Origin: Haplomitrium mnioides
Lineage: Eukaryota; Marchantiophyta; Haplomitriopsida; Calobryales
DNA: 52,192 nucleotides
Direction: 5' to 3'
Assembly (NCBI GenBank): GCA_049999725.1
Contig: JBNGIS010008085.1
Span: 1-52,192, forward strand
Part shown: in pieces, positions 12,222-23,560 of the stretch
Numbering within the stretch: the first letter of the stretch is position 1
Layout of the letters: every line of letters begins with the position of its first letter
Program-made: the position numbers and the translations under genes
Notes under the pieces: generated by a model
Database searches by the model: none
What the model saw: only the letters and a program-made list of their open reading frames with translations
Told to the model about the DNA's origin: nothing

Positions 12222-12640
12222 GGATCGGCGATAGGTCGTCCCTTGCTTCTTCTCCTGGCCGGACTGTTGATGGATCACCTTTTCACCCTCTTGATCTTCC
12301 TTTGGCTATATTGTTGATAGATCACCTTTTCGGTACCACTTGGTTCTCCTTTGGCCGGAACCGTGATAGATCGCCCTTTCGATTTCTCTCAATTCTCCTT
12401 CAGTCGGACCCACGATAAGTTGCCTTTTGGGCTCTCTTCCCTTGCCTCTTGCCGGATCGTTGATAGGTCGCCCTTTCGCATTCCTTGGTTCTTCTAGTCA
12501 GATTGTTGATAAATCACCTTTTTGCCGCTGCTTGCTCTTCATCTGGCCGGACTCGTGATTCATCACCCTTTCAGCTTTACCTGCTCTCTTCTGGTCAGAT
12601 CCGTGATAAATTGCCTTTTTGGCACTATTTCCTTGGTCTT
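12222..12640. repeat. 46-49-bp tandem subrepeats in 3' LTR
   Basis: Seven to eight imperfect units of the form GATAGATCRCCTTTTCG followed by TTGGTTCTCCTTTGGCCGGA. The same series is at about 23100-23560 in the partner LTR, so it predates the insertion of this element. Arrays in long LTRs often hold regulatory sites, but no specific factor is inferred. Confidence 0.75.
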
Positions 12641-13044
12641 CGGTTGGGCTTCCGATGGATCCCCATTAAGTGGGCTCCCCATGTAGGGAGGTTGATCAGA
12701 ACCCACTTAACTAGGCTCCCCACTTAGGGAGGCTAAACCCCGTTAAGATTTGCGGAGCTTGCCAATTTCCCGTCGAGGGTCCGTAGTGTTCTTGGGACTA
12801 CCACGTGTCCTCGAATTCCGTGAAGTGCGTCGGGGATGCCACATTTCCACAGCACCCCACGGACTCCTTCAAGCTCCAAAATTGTGATGAGTTGCTGCTT
12901 CGCTCTTCCCGCTTAGCCTCGCAGCTGCCCTAATGTAACGGTCACTAACTTTAGTAAGCACAAACTAAAAATGGAGACAACTAGATCTAGAAAGCTATCA
13001 CTAAGTTAGAGTGTTAAAAAGCGAGTGCTATTATAGAGAGAGTG

Positions 13045-13221
13045 ACACGTGGCAAGAGGAGAGAAAGTCAATGAATTAAAGTGAAGGAAAGGCTACTTTA
13101 GAAGAGGATAAGGACACGTGGCAAGCGGAGGATTAAAGCAAATAGAAGGTTCTAAGATAAGGACACGTGGCAGAAGAAGAACTAAAGAGAAATGGAAGGT
13201 TCTAAGATAAGGACACGTGGC
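13045..13221. promoter_or_regulatory. Cluster of four G-box/ABRE-like sites
   Basis: ACACGTGGC occurs at 13045-13053, 13114-13122, 13163-13171 and 13213-13221. The last two are exactly 50 bp apart within a direct repeat containing GGTTCTAAGATAAGG. In plants ACGTGGC is the core bound by bZIP and bHLH factors in abscisic-acid and light responses. The cluster lies about 130-300 bp upstream of the solo LTR's TATA box, as expected for a stress-inducible LTR promoter. The response itself is inferred. Confidence 0.7.
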
Positions 13222-13350
13222 AGAAGGAGAATAAAAGTAAAGGGTGGTCCAATCAATGAAAGAGGAAAAAAGGGTGGTCCAATTAGAGGAGGATAGAAAA
13301 GGAACCAATGGGGTTTCGCCACCTATGTAAGCAAAGTACTTCTAAGTTAG

Positions 13351-13358
13351 TATATAAA
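13351..13358 (+). promoter_or_regulatory. TATA box of nested solo LTR
   Basis: TATATAAA lies about 126 bp before the end of the LTR and downstream of the G-box cluster. This is the normal U3/R arrangement. Confidence 0.65.
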
Positions 13359-13906
13359 GAAGCGAGAGTGCCTTGTTGGGGATCTCTTACCTTGTGGGTT
13401 CTTGAAGTCCTTTATGCGCTACTCTTGTATGTGTTTGTGCTAATTTTGGTGTGTGATGTATGTGTGTAGTGTTACACCTAAGCAGTCCTCCATACCGCAA
13501 AATAGTGACAAGTCACCTTTTCGTCAATTGCTGCTTTGCTTATCCTCGTTTCACCCTTACCTCAGACCCGTGAAACCCCTCTTAGCGAATCCCTGTTAAG
13601 CGGTCCCCTCATGTTGTAAGACAGATCGGAACCCACTTAACCGAGTTCCCCACTTAGAGTGGCGCGACTCTGTTGAACTTTTCAAGCCCCCAAGAGCCGC
13701 CACGTCACTTTTGAATCCTGTGAAGCACGTCGGGACCGCCACATTTCTGCAGCGCCCCACAGACTCCTTGGGCCTTTCTTCCTTTGGGTTGATTCTTCGC
13801 TTAGATCCTCCTCCTCTAGTCCAATTGTAGCAGCTGGCTTCCGATTATGAAGCGCTTCCTTCCCTTCTCGCTTGGGCCACCCACCGCGAGGCCTCATCCT
13901 CCGAAT

Positions 13907-14272
13907 TCATCCCGTTGTCTTCTCTCTATGTGGCTTCACCCGCCACATACTCCTCTGCTCGTCGTTCGTTGCCGCTGGGCAAGTCCCCATAGTGCTGCGA
14001 CTTCCGATCCACTTGCGTGATGGTCCTCTACACGCATCCTGACTATCCTCTCCTTTGCCTTCATCTCCCGTAACTCTTCTTGTGAATTCCTCCTCACATG
14101 ATTCCTCTTCGATTGTTGTTGGCTCCCTCCTCCATGAATTCCTCCACGATTCATCCCCTTCAATCTCTGCCCTCCTCTCCTCGAACTCTTCTGCTGCTCC
14201 ATTCTTCTTATCTCTCCTCTCACCTCCCTTTGATTTCCTCTTGATCACCTTTGTCAGCCCTATCTCTGTCAC
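13907..14272 (-). CDS. Open frame within the 3' LTR, conserved in the other LTR
   Basis: A 121-residue, charged (Arg/Glu/Lys-rich) frame starting MTEIGLTKVIKRKSK. The partner LTR keeps a 105-residue version (24310-24627, starting MIEAGLTRVIKRKSK) that is mostly identical. No domain is recognised. It lies in the first part of the LTR as the element is transcribed. The composition is biased and could arise by chance, so coding status is uncertain. Confidence 0.25.
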   Translation of the reverse strand: MTEIGLTKVIKRKSKGGERRDKKNGAAEEFEERRAEIEGDESWRNSWRREPTTIEEESCEEEFTRRVTGDEGKGEDSQDACRGPSRKWIGSRSTMGTCPAATNDEQRSMWRVKPHREKTTG

Positions 14273-14567
14273 GATTTGCTACGAGTTCCTATGATCTTCT
14301 TGCTAGCCCTCTTGCCTGACTCCTCTGGATTCCTCATGGCTCCCCTTTGCATTGCATGATCCATGATATTCACTAGGGAAAGCAGAAAAGAAAGGAAGAG
14401 AAGGGAAAGGAGGGAGAGGAGAAAGGTGCACGATTGGCATAACAACAATAAAACAATAAAATACAAAGGGATACAAATGACTAATGCAAATTGAAGGACT
14501 TAACAAGGCTAGAACCTCAGTAATCACAAAAAAAAAAAAAAAACTCAGACACATCCGGTTGACATAA

Positions 14568-14577
14568 CTCCCCTTTT
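14568..14577 (-). other. Polypurine tract
   Basis: The minus strand reads AAAAGGGGAG, three bases (TTA) from the TGTCAACC start of the 3' LTR. This is the position used to prime plus-strand DNA synthesis in LTR retrotransposons. Confidence 0.75.
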
Positions 14578-14806
14578 AATTGTGTAGCGACCTCGCAAAC
14601 ACCTTCCTTCTTCTGACCTTCTTGGGCTCCTCTGTGGCCGCCGCTCTGACCTCCCTTTTGCTATGTGCCTTTAGTCAACCTTGTCACCATCTATGCTCCA
14701 CTCACACAACATACTGACACGAACGAACACAACCCACTAGGCAACACTAAACATACAGATGTACAAAAAATCTCCATGTCTACTATACACGGCACCACCC
14801 TCCACA

Positions 14807-17800
14807 TTAGTCCTCCTGGTGGTAATACTGCTTGAGCCGGTCGTAGTGGACCCGGTTGGGAAGGTGTGCCCCTATCATTGTGCTCAACTCCACTGACCCA
14901 TTGTCGTGAAGCACTCTCACCACGTAGGGCCCCATCCACTGGGTATACAGCTTCCTGAAGAAGTGCATAAACCTGCTGTCGTAGAGCAACACTAGATCCC
15001 TTCCTTTGAAATCGACTGGTCTCAGCTTCTTGTCATGCTGCTTCTTGGTTAGCTGCTGCCGATGTTCCAACCTCTCGTATGCTCCTACTCGGATCTCTTC
15101 TAAGGCCTCCAACTAGTGCACCATTTCCGTTCGGCTCAGGCCCTCTGCCATTCTCTCCTCAACTGTCACCCAAGGTGTGGGAACTTCAAACTCCACCGGG
15201 ACCAGCGAGTGCTGTCCAAAGACTAAGAAGTAAGGGCAGTGGCCTGTGGTGGTCTTGTAGGCCAGGTTATAGGTAGGGGTGGCAGTTAGCAGCTTCAGGT
15301 CCCAGTCCACCTTGTTGGCTGCCACTGTTTTGTTCAAAATCTTGCCCATAATTCCATTGGCCCTCTCCGTTAACCCATTAGCCTTAGGGTGGTAGGCCGT
15401 GGTTTTACGGTGCTTGACCAAGTACTTCCCTGTGAGCTCACAAATGACCTGATTAACAAAATGTGTACCTTGGTCACTCACCAACTCCAGTGGCGCCCCG
15501 AATCGGGTGAAGATCTGCTTGTAGAGGAAACGGGTCACTGTCGGCGCGTCATCTTTCCTGGTTGCTCTAGCCTCCATCCACTTGGTAGCGTAGTCGATTG
15601 AAAGCAGAATGTATCTGTTCCCGCGCCTCGTGGATGGAGTGATGGGCCCGATAAAGTCAATTCCCCACTTCTCAAATAGGGCCAAGGGAATGATCGACAC
15701 CAATGGATGGTGGCACGCTGCTGCTGGTTTCCCAATCCGCTGACAAGCATCACACCTCTTCACAAAGAAGTGGACATCCTTATGTAGGGTGGGCCACCAA
15801 TACTTAGCGTCCACAATCTTTTGGATGGTGGTTTCTGCCACAAAATGACCACCGGCCTCCTCCTCGTGCATTGCTTGCATCACCACCGTGGACTGGTCTT
15901 TCTCTAGACACTTGTGTATCTGCCTGTCCATGCCTTGCCTATGTAGCATTCCTTTGATCATGAGAAAGGGCCTCACCTTTATGAGAAACACTGTTGCTTG
16001 TTCTGGGGTGCGCCCTAGGGGAATCCTTGCTGTCAAGAGGAACTCAATGATGTCCCCATATTTCGTAGGTCTTCCCTCTCGGACATGGAACATGTTTTCA
16101 TCAGGGAAGGTGTCCCCCACTCCCTCTGCACTCGGCTGCCCCTCAATCCTTGAGAAGAAATCAACATTTTGGTGTCTCTTCCCTGACTTGATTCGCACCT
16201 CAAAGTCAAACTCTTGGAGCAGCAACATCCACCTTGCTACTCTCCTCGTCAGGTTTGGCTTGTTGACCATGTATTTCAAGGCATCATGATCGGTGTGGAA
16301 CACCACCTTGTAGTGCAGCAGGTAGTGCTTGAATTTCTTCAAGGAGTAGATTATCCCCAGGACCTCACGGTCGATGAGCGAGTAATTCTTTTTTTCCGTT
16401 GAGAGGAGTCTGCTGGCAAAGTAGATTGGGTGGTCCTTGCCTTCCTCATCGAGCTGGCTCAGCACGGCTCTCACACATAAGCTCGAAACATCCACCATCA
16501 CGTGGAACTCCTTGGCCCAATTTGGGAGTGCTGAGATAGGCGCGTTGGCCAATTGCCTCTTGAACTCATTAAAGTTGGATCTCCTAGGCTCTATTGGCTC
16601 AAAATCACTGCCCCTCTTCACCATCTTCGTTAGGTGGTAGGCTACTAGGGAAAATTTTGGGATGAACCTCTTGTAATAGCCCACACAGCCTAGGAATTCC
16701 TGCACCTCCACCAGACACGTTGGAAATGCCACACCCAGCCATACTGCCACCTTTTCTTGGACCACGGCAATTCCCTGGCTGGAGACCCTATGCCCTACTA
16801 GTATCCCTGCTCTTATTGCAAAGAAACATTTTCCAAGGTGCAGCCGCAGTCCCATTTCTCTACATCGCTGAAATGTGAGTCGCACATGCTCCTCATGATC
16901 CTTGACCTTGCCGTATACCACAAAGTCGTCTATGAAGATTTCGAGGAACTTCTTGAGATAGTCTCGAAACATGTTCATCATTAGTCTCTGGAATGTACCT
17001 GGGGTGTTGTAGAGACCAAATGGCATTCTCCAAAAGGCGAACACTCCCCACTATGTTGTGAAAGTAGTTTTTAGTTGGTCATCCTCCCGTATCCACACCT
17101 GGTTGTAACCGGAGTAACCATCCATAAAACTGTAAACCTCCTAGCCTGCCACCAGGTCCAGCACACCATAAGTAAAAGGCAGAGGGTAGTGGTTCTGCTT
17201 GGTTGCTGCATTCAGCTTGTGGTAGTCTTGGAAAACCCTAATCTTTGGCTTTCCGTGCAAGCCCGCCTTCTTCGGCACCACCACCAAAGGGGACACCCAT
17301 TCACTGTTCAGGATTGGGTATATGAATCATGCCTCTAAGAGCTTATCCACCTCCTCTTTCACCAATAGAGAGAAGCGTGGGTTCATTCAGTACTGCCGCT
17401 GCCTCACGGGGGTAGCATTGTCCTCCAAATCAATTCTATGCTCCTCTAGCTCTCTGGGCACACCCTTCAGGTCCGTATGGCTTCATGCAAACATGTCACT
17501 GAAGTTCCCTATGGTTTGCATGAAGGCTCCATCAGCCCCCCTGTTTAATGCGAATCCAAGCTGGAATGTCCTCCCGCCAGGGGCTATCATCTCTCGGTAT
17601 TGCTCAGCCCTGATGACCTCCACCTTGTTCCTGTTCGTGGAGTCATAGTCTAACTCCAAGTAGGCAAGCTGTTGGCCACCTACAGCAGGCTTCTTGTCGT
17701 GCTCTTTTATTCCCTTTTGGTGGTCATCCTCCCTTGGGATGATAGCTACAACCAACTCCCCTTTTAGCTCAGATCCAAGGCTGGAAGTGGATGCCTCTGA

Positions 17801-18019
17801 CTCCCCTTTTTGCTCAAGTCTAGAGCTGAGGGTTGGCACTCCTGCCTCAGCTTCCATGGTGTCCCAAACCCCAAAGATAGAGGTCTCCAACTGGTTGACC
17901 TTGGCTTCTGCACTGCCCAAAAAGTCTGCTTCGGTCATATCACTCACCATTCTCAACCAATAAGTGTCCTCGTCCTCCCACTCCTCTTCCACCGATCACT
18001 CAGTGTCATACTCCTTGTC
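14807..18019 (-). pseudogene. pol: gypsy pol: reverse transcriptase, RNase H and integrase
   Basis: One reading frame runs through the whole segment without a frameshift. RT shows FQDYHKLNAATKQ and YSGYNQVWI (about 17080-17260), MPFGLYNTPGTFQ and the catalytic FIDDFVVYG (about 16933). RNase H shows VDVSSLCVRAVLSQ and YSLIDREVLGI (about 16340-16540). Integrase shows an HHCC zinc region ending CDACQRIGK, then GIDFIGPI, SDQGTHF and YHPKANGLTERANG (D, D, E; about 15350-15660). The C-terminal part RVHYDRLKQYYHQED ends at 14807 with no chromodomain. In-frame stops: TAG at 15113, 17051, 17141; TGA at 17327, 17387, 17483, 17996. Protease lies immediately upstream in the same frame. Confidence 0.93.
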
Positions 18020-18480
18020 CTATGTGGTCTCCCCCTCATGTGAGACAGGGCCGTATTGCACCACAGTCTTGCCGAGTCCAAACACCAAGTTGGAGTCTCC
18101 CCAATTGTGCATTACCTTGGCACCATACAACCAGGGCCTTCCGATTAAAACAGGGTATGGGAAACTCCGCGCCGACCTCATCACCAGGTAGTTCAGTGCA
18201 AAATCCTTCCCCCTAATCCAGGTGGACACCTTTAGCAAGGCTTCCAAGGGCTTAACCCTATATCCATCTGCCAATCGCATAATCCTTTCGGTCGGGGAGA
18301 AAGTCTTAAAGCCCAATCGGTGGGCAGTCTACTCCACCATGATATTTACTTCCGCCCCTCCATCCACGAGCACCAAGGACAGAGTACACCCCGCAATCTG
18401 GATGTCTATCTCTGGAGCTCCCTTATCTTTGCAGATCATCCTTAGGTTGGCGGTGGTGCCCACCGTGGGAAGCTTCTTTT
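18020..18480 (-). pseudogene. gypsy aspartic protease region
   Basis: The active-site-like LVLVDGGAEVNIMVE is at about 18329-18380. The flap/C-terminal part VLIGRPWLYGAKVMHNW is at about 18090-18145, resembling plant retrotransposon proteases with a D-G-G-A rather than D-T-G-A triad. Stops TAG at 18329 and 18020 interrupt it. It shares the pol frame. The gag frame upstream is different, so a frameshift separates gag and pol. Confidence 0.8.
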
Positions 18481-18559
18481 TCCTTCTAGCGCCCATGACC
18501 AGAGCTGCCTCTTGTATACAGGGTTGTCTTTGATCAACTGCCCTACGGTTGCAGTGACC

Positions 18560-20547
18560 GGGCAGTCCATTACATCCCTCTAGATGCTGTAGGGCACGCT
18601 AGTGCTGGGTGGAGGGTGGGGTGCAGGGTCTTGCTTGGCCTGCTCAGCGGCATTTCTACGATTGACCTCCCGTAGGGTCTTCTCCGCCGCTTGCTGAGCT
18701 TCGGCCGCCTCCAAGGCTTCCAGCTACTTCTTCACCTCTTCCTCCTACTTCGGATAAAATAACTTTGGGTGCTCTTTCCTGTAATCTGAGTCCTCCTCAG
18801 TGGGAAGCACGTTCGCAGCCCTCTCCTTTCTCCGAGCCTGCTTGGCCTTTCCTTTTTCCTTGGCCCTGGCTACAGCCTTGGTGGCCACTCTGTAGTAGTC
18901 CTCCTCCACTAGGGTCTCTACTTCTAGAAACCCTCCCCCATACTCCCATAAGGTGGTCACCAAGTTGACTGCTGTCGGCAGAGGTGCATGCTGAGCCGGG
19001 TTGGGAGGCAACTCCTGCCTTCTGGGATAGGGACAATTATTGGTAAGATGCCCTTCCTTTTTGCAGCCTGTACAAAGCGATGGTGGCATGTCATACCCTT
19101 GCTTCCTGGGCTCTAGGCAATTAGGAGAAATGTGGTCTGGCTGCCCACAGTTCAAGCATACCATTACCCAGGTCTGGTTCGGGTCGGTCCTTGGCCCCTC
19201 TAGCCATCCGTGTCTCCAAGCCGCAGTTTGGCCAAGCACCATGTTGACCGGCCTGCCTGCTATCGGTCGGGGTTGGCTGACCACCTGGTACACAAGTTTG
19301 GGTGGCTCCTCCTGCATGTATTCCACCTCCTCATGGTACCACTCAGGAGGGTTCTCCCTTACATAATGGATGGGCGTCCCATCCAGGGGGCATTCCTAGG
19401 GGGAGTGCTCATATGTGTGGCACTTCACGTGCCAAACATGCTCCCTTCATGTCAACACTTTCTTCCCCTCGGGCTTTAGGCCTGCAAAATGGATCGACAT
19501 TGCTTCCAATTTCACATTGATCTCTTCCATGGGGTCTTTCACCCCCCTTCTTTTGCTTGTCTCTCCCCCTGCGCCATTATCATGGGACTTGTGGGCCTTC
19601 CTCTCTTTGGCCTCCTTATGCCTGTCATGTTTTTTGGCCCTCTTTTCCTTGACCTCTTTTTTCTTTTTTCTCCTCTTCTTCTTCCTCCTCATGTGGGATC
19701 TTTCATCCTCTGAGCTCTCAAAGCTGTTTTTGCTCTCCGATTCAAACTTTGAAGAGGAGCTATCATCAGAGCTATCTTCCTAACTAGAACTCTCTGAAGA
19801 ACTGTCAAACTCATTCCTCCTCTTTGACTTCCTCTTGGAGCTTGCCACCTCAGCCTTGATATAGGATTGGGCTTCCTCCACTTCTTGCTCCAGGCATGTG
19901 GGCTTGGACCTCCTCACCCAGACCCCTAGACTTCTGGGTAGAGCTGAAATAAACCAGGAGGTAAGCATCCCATCTGATGTAGGGGGTTAATCTTCCTAGC
20001 CATCCTCTGGAACCATTGATGAAGAAACTTCCTTACAGATTCGTGTTTCTTCATCTCCATTTGGCCTATCTTGATCAAGGCCTTGGACTCCCCTCCTATC
20101 TTTCTGAACTCCTCCAAGAAGGCCGCCTTGAGAGTGTCCCAATTCCTTTTGATGGCCTTTGGTAGTGTCTGGTACCAAGGGCCAGCCTCCTCTTTTAACA
20201 CCCCGGGGAGAATGGCCTCCTTGATGAGGTTCTCCCCATTTGCATAGGCCGTGCCATCGAATTCATCCAACTACTTATCTGGATCCTCCCTGGTAGACCC
20301 TCAGAATGTCTTGTATCTGAATCAGGACCTTTGTGTCACATGCCTCACATTGGCCATCGGGGTGATGGGTGGTATAGAACAAGAAGCTCTGCCTGCCCTC
20401 TCCAAGCTCCTTCCACTTCTGAGTGAGATCCCTCCTTTATCCAACCCGGGCAACCTCCTTGGCTGGTCTTCTTCCACTTCTGGTGCTAGGCTGCTCCCAG
20501 AATTCCAGACTCTTTTCCCTTGCTCCACTGTTTTACTCCACAAATGA
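18560..20547 (-). pseudogene. gag: gypsy gag: capsid domain and two CCHC zinc knuckles
   Basis: Upstream part: DEFDGTAYANGENLIKEAI and FLEEFRKIGGESKALIKI (about 20080-20270), which match the Retrotrans_gag capsid pattern. A Lys/Glu/Ser-rich linker follows (about 19480-19960). Then come two CX2CX4HX4C knuckles, CLNCGQPDHISPNC and CTGCKKEGHLTNNC (about 19050-19160), the nucleic-acid-binding end of Gag. A frame change near 19930-19968 and several TAG/TGA stops break it. A frame on the plus strand over the same DNA is a shadow. The true start codon is not clear. Confidence 0.88.
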
Positions 20548-20576
20548 TTGCAAGGTTACTTTTCCAGAATTCTTTC

Positions 20577-20594
20577 ATCCTGCTATGATCGCCA
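20577..20594 (-). other. Candidate primer-binding site
   Basis: About ten bases inside the 5' LTR end, the minus strand reads TGGCGATCATAGCAGG. PBS sequences begin TGG (complement of the tRNA CCA end), and the distance is acceptable. The tRNA could not be assigned. Confidence 0.35.
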
Positions 20595-22449
20595 AAAAAA
20601 TGTATGTCAGCCCTGTGGTCGGAGCCTTAACTCTTTTTCGACCGAGCTACCTCCACTTAAGAGCTGACTAGTGTTTTGGGATCTTTTATGGGAGGGGCTT
20701 TGCACCGAATGGACCCCAACTTCTACTTACCAGTTCAAGAGTGACTGCACAACACTCAACAACACCCAAGCACACACACCCCTCCTTCAGACCTTAACCT
20801 CAAAAGGTGCCACTTGGAAGATAGGGGCAGATAGAACATGGCATGTGACTCTTGGCTGCAATGGTCTCTTGGGGAGTCTTGAGTGATTCATGTTTGCCTC
20901 ACGGTCCTGGCCACTAGCCTACAATTGCTTCAGCAGCCCACTTGCTCATTCACATCCATTTCCTTAAAACACACACGAGTAGGCTATAATGCTATTGAAT
21001 CACTTTGTCGTATAATTCGGAAGTCCAAAACTAGACCCAATCACCTTGTATACAAAAGGGAAACAGGTCCCAACATCCAATTATCACAATACAATGTTGT
21101 TAGTCTTGACTTCTCCTGTCCAAGGTGTTCTCAGGATTTGACAAATAGAATGCATACCTTCTAAAACTAAGAACTTCACAGAACTACAAACAAAACACAA
21201 ATCTAACAACACACATGAATATAAAGATACATATACATCCACATTGCCTTACTAGCATTACAGTCCTTTTCCACCTCTCAAGAACCGATCTTTTCTCTCA
21301 ATCCTCCTTCAACTCCCATCAACAACTTTAGTTCTCCTCCAATCCTTCATCCACACACTCTCATTAAGATAGTTTTTCAACTTCTCTCGCGAGAAGCCTT
21401 GAATTTACTTCCTCAAGCTCGGAAGAGGATTTCTTTAACTTCCACCTCTAGAAGAAACTCCCCTCGACTGCTGGCCACCCACTCCACCTTGAGCTTCGAA
21501 TGGATCTTCTCTGCAATGCGTAGGCACTAACACAGCCACTCCTCTCTTGACTCCACTTGAGAATTACAACCAAAAACGCCCCCAAACGCCCCTGGGATTG
21601 ATGCTCCTGCATAGATGATGCTGAGACGACCCCAAGATCCCCCTTTGGCAACCTTTCACGAATTCAAGACTGAAAGAATTCCCTTCAAATTCAAGTGGTG
21701 ATCCACCTCCAAATGCTAGTCCACCCGCAACGATGAGTCCACCTGGATCGTTTGAGACTTTAGAGCTCCACGCTCAATGATTCTCAGCACCCCTCCAGTC
21801 CACCTCCACCCCCGCTGGTTCCCCTGCACGAGTTCACTCCCTCACGTGAATCTTGGCTGGAATTCTCTCCTCTCTCCCTCGCTGCTTCTTCCTCTTCAAG
21901 TCTGCTCTCACAACTCAATTTTGCATAAACAACAACCTCCAGAACATCGCAACGATCCCACCTATACCCCTCTTGTAGGCACGTGTCCCTCCCAACAAAT
22001 TCTTGATCAAGATCGATCCTCCTCTCTTTGTTGGACTTGGCCGTTTTTCTCGTTAGCAACCGCTTCTTGACAAGGTGACACCTCACAACCAGCTCAGGTT
22101 TAACAGTCATCTCGTGAATCCTTCAAGATCAGAAGAGGAGAATTTTTGGAGAAGGCTTGGCTGAACCCTACCTTCGATCTATAATGCTTTCCATTCTAGA
22201 TTTTTGACCTGGAATCGCCTCGCCGCTGGACGCATTAGCAACACCATAGCAGTCCCAATTTGATTTCTTCGAAGCATCACGTTAAGCGCAGATCCGAAGT
22301 TTGGTCGGAGAGGTCCTTCCGTAGAGAAATCCGAAGAATTTTGCTTGGAGAGGATTGGATTCTCAGATTATCGTAGGAGGTGGGCTACCCGACGCATCTC
22401 GTGGGCTGCCTCATAATTTTTCTTTATCCTCCTTGTTGCCATGCCCCCA

Positions 22450-22660
22450 CGATCGCCTGCGGGCCCCCGCAAGCTGCCACGCTTCCGCAAACACTCACGG
22501 ACCCTTGCAAGCTGCCACTTGTCCGCAAACTCTCTTGGAACCCTGCTTTCGCTCTCAAAACCCCGCCGTTGCTCGTGGACCCTCGCAAGCTGCCACATCA
22601 TCCGCAAACTCTCTCGGAACCCCGCCGTCGCTCGCGGACCTTCGCAAGCTGCCGCGTCAT
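22450..22660. repeat. GC-rich tandem subrepeats in 5' LTR
   Basis: Counterpart of 11560-11790, with units around CGCAAGCTGCCAC and TCTCTYGGAACCCC. The presence in both LTRs shows they belong to the element. Confidence 0.65.
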
Positions 22661-23099
22661 CCACAACCTCACCGTCCGATGCCACCCTGCAAAGGGGTAG
22701 GCAGATCGTTGCATTGATTGGATCTCGTGGTTGACTCAGCGCTGACCCAGACGACCCCTTGGACCACCTCTGAACGCCACGTCATCCGCCACCCCGCCGT
22801 TTGACGCCGCCCTGCAAAGGGGTAGGCAGACCGTCGCATTGACTGGATTCCGTGGTTGACCCGCGCTGACTCCTCCTCTCTTCTACGGATGCCATGTCAT
22901 CCGTAAAACTCTTCCCTCATAGAGTAATAACAATACCGTTGTCGCCGTTTCAGAGCTTGCTCGCAATAAGATATGTACGCTCTCGAGGCTCCCTTCGCTT
23001 AAGTTGTCCTTCCGCTCGATGTAAAAACTATAGCGGACTCCACGTTGCTCCCCGTCAAACTTTAAGCGTCACTCATACTCCTTCAAACTTTCGTCCTCC

Positions 23100-23560
23100 T
23101 TATTTTTGGATCAGCAATAGGTCACCATTTTGGCTGCTCGTCCCTTACTTCTTCTTCTAGACGGATCGTCGATGGATCACCTTTTCGCCCTCTTGATCTA
23201 CCTCTGCCATATTGTCAATGGATCACCTTTTTGGTACCACTTGGTTCTCCTTTGGCCGGAACCGCGATAGATTGCCCTTTCGATTTCCGTCGGTTCTCCT
23301 TTAGTCAGACCCGCGATAAGTCTCATTTTCAGCTCTCTTCGCTTGCCTCTTGTCAGATCGTTTATAGGTCGTCCTTTTGCATTCCTTGGTTCTTCTGGTC
23401 GGATTGTCGATAGATTACCTTTTCGTCACTGCTTGCTCTTTGTCTGGCCGGACTCATGATTCATCACCCGTTTGGCTTTACTTGCTCTCTTCTAGTCGGA
23501 CCCTCGATAAATTCCCCTTTCGGCGCTCTTTCCTTGGTCTTTGGTTGGGCTTTTCGACGG
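23100..23560. repeat. 46-49-bp tandem subrepeats in 5' LTR
   Basis: Counterpart of 12222-12640, with repeated GGATCACCTTTTYG and CTCCTTTGGCCGGA blocks. Confidence 0.7.

Larger units (their letters stand above)
12934..13476 (+). mobile_element. Nested 543-bp solo LTR
   Basis: The ends are TGTAACGG and GTGTTACA (inverted TGTAAC/GTTACA), flanked by a CCTAA duplication (12929-12933 and 13477-13481). The partner LTR has a single CCTAA at the matching place (about 23831-23837), so the empty site is visible. There is no internal coding DNA or second LTR, so it is best read as a solo LTR left by recombination. A TATA box at 13351-13358 gives plus-strand orientation with about 120 bp of R-U5 after it. 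Several direct repeats with G-boxes fill its U3. Confidence 0.9.
9716..14564 (-). repeat. 3' LTR of gypsy element (contains a nested solo LTR)
   Basis: Starts TGTCAGCCCTG and ends CCGGTTGACA. It is 535 bp longer than its partner. The 543-bp insertion at 12934-13476 plus its 5-bp duplication accounts for this, offset by small indels. As the element reads on the minus strand, this is the downstream LTR. Confidence 0.93.

Noticed and set aside
12934-13476. MITE
   Set aside because: Terminal inverted similarity is only about six bases, while TG...CA ends, a 5-bp duplication and a TATA box fit an LTR better.
18020-18040. Programmed stop-codon readthrough in pol
   Set aside because: Nine stops at scattered, domain-internal positions are too many for a programmed signal; decay is the simpler explanation.
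15079-20671. Plus-strand frames across the gypsy internal region
   Set aside because: They overlap the minus-strand gag-pol, which has clear zinc-knuckle, RT, RNase H and integrase motifs.
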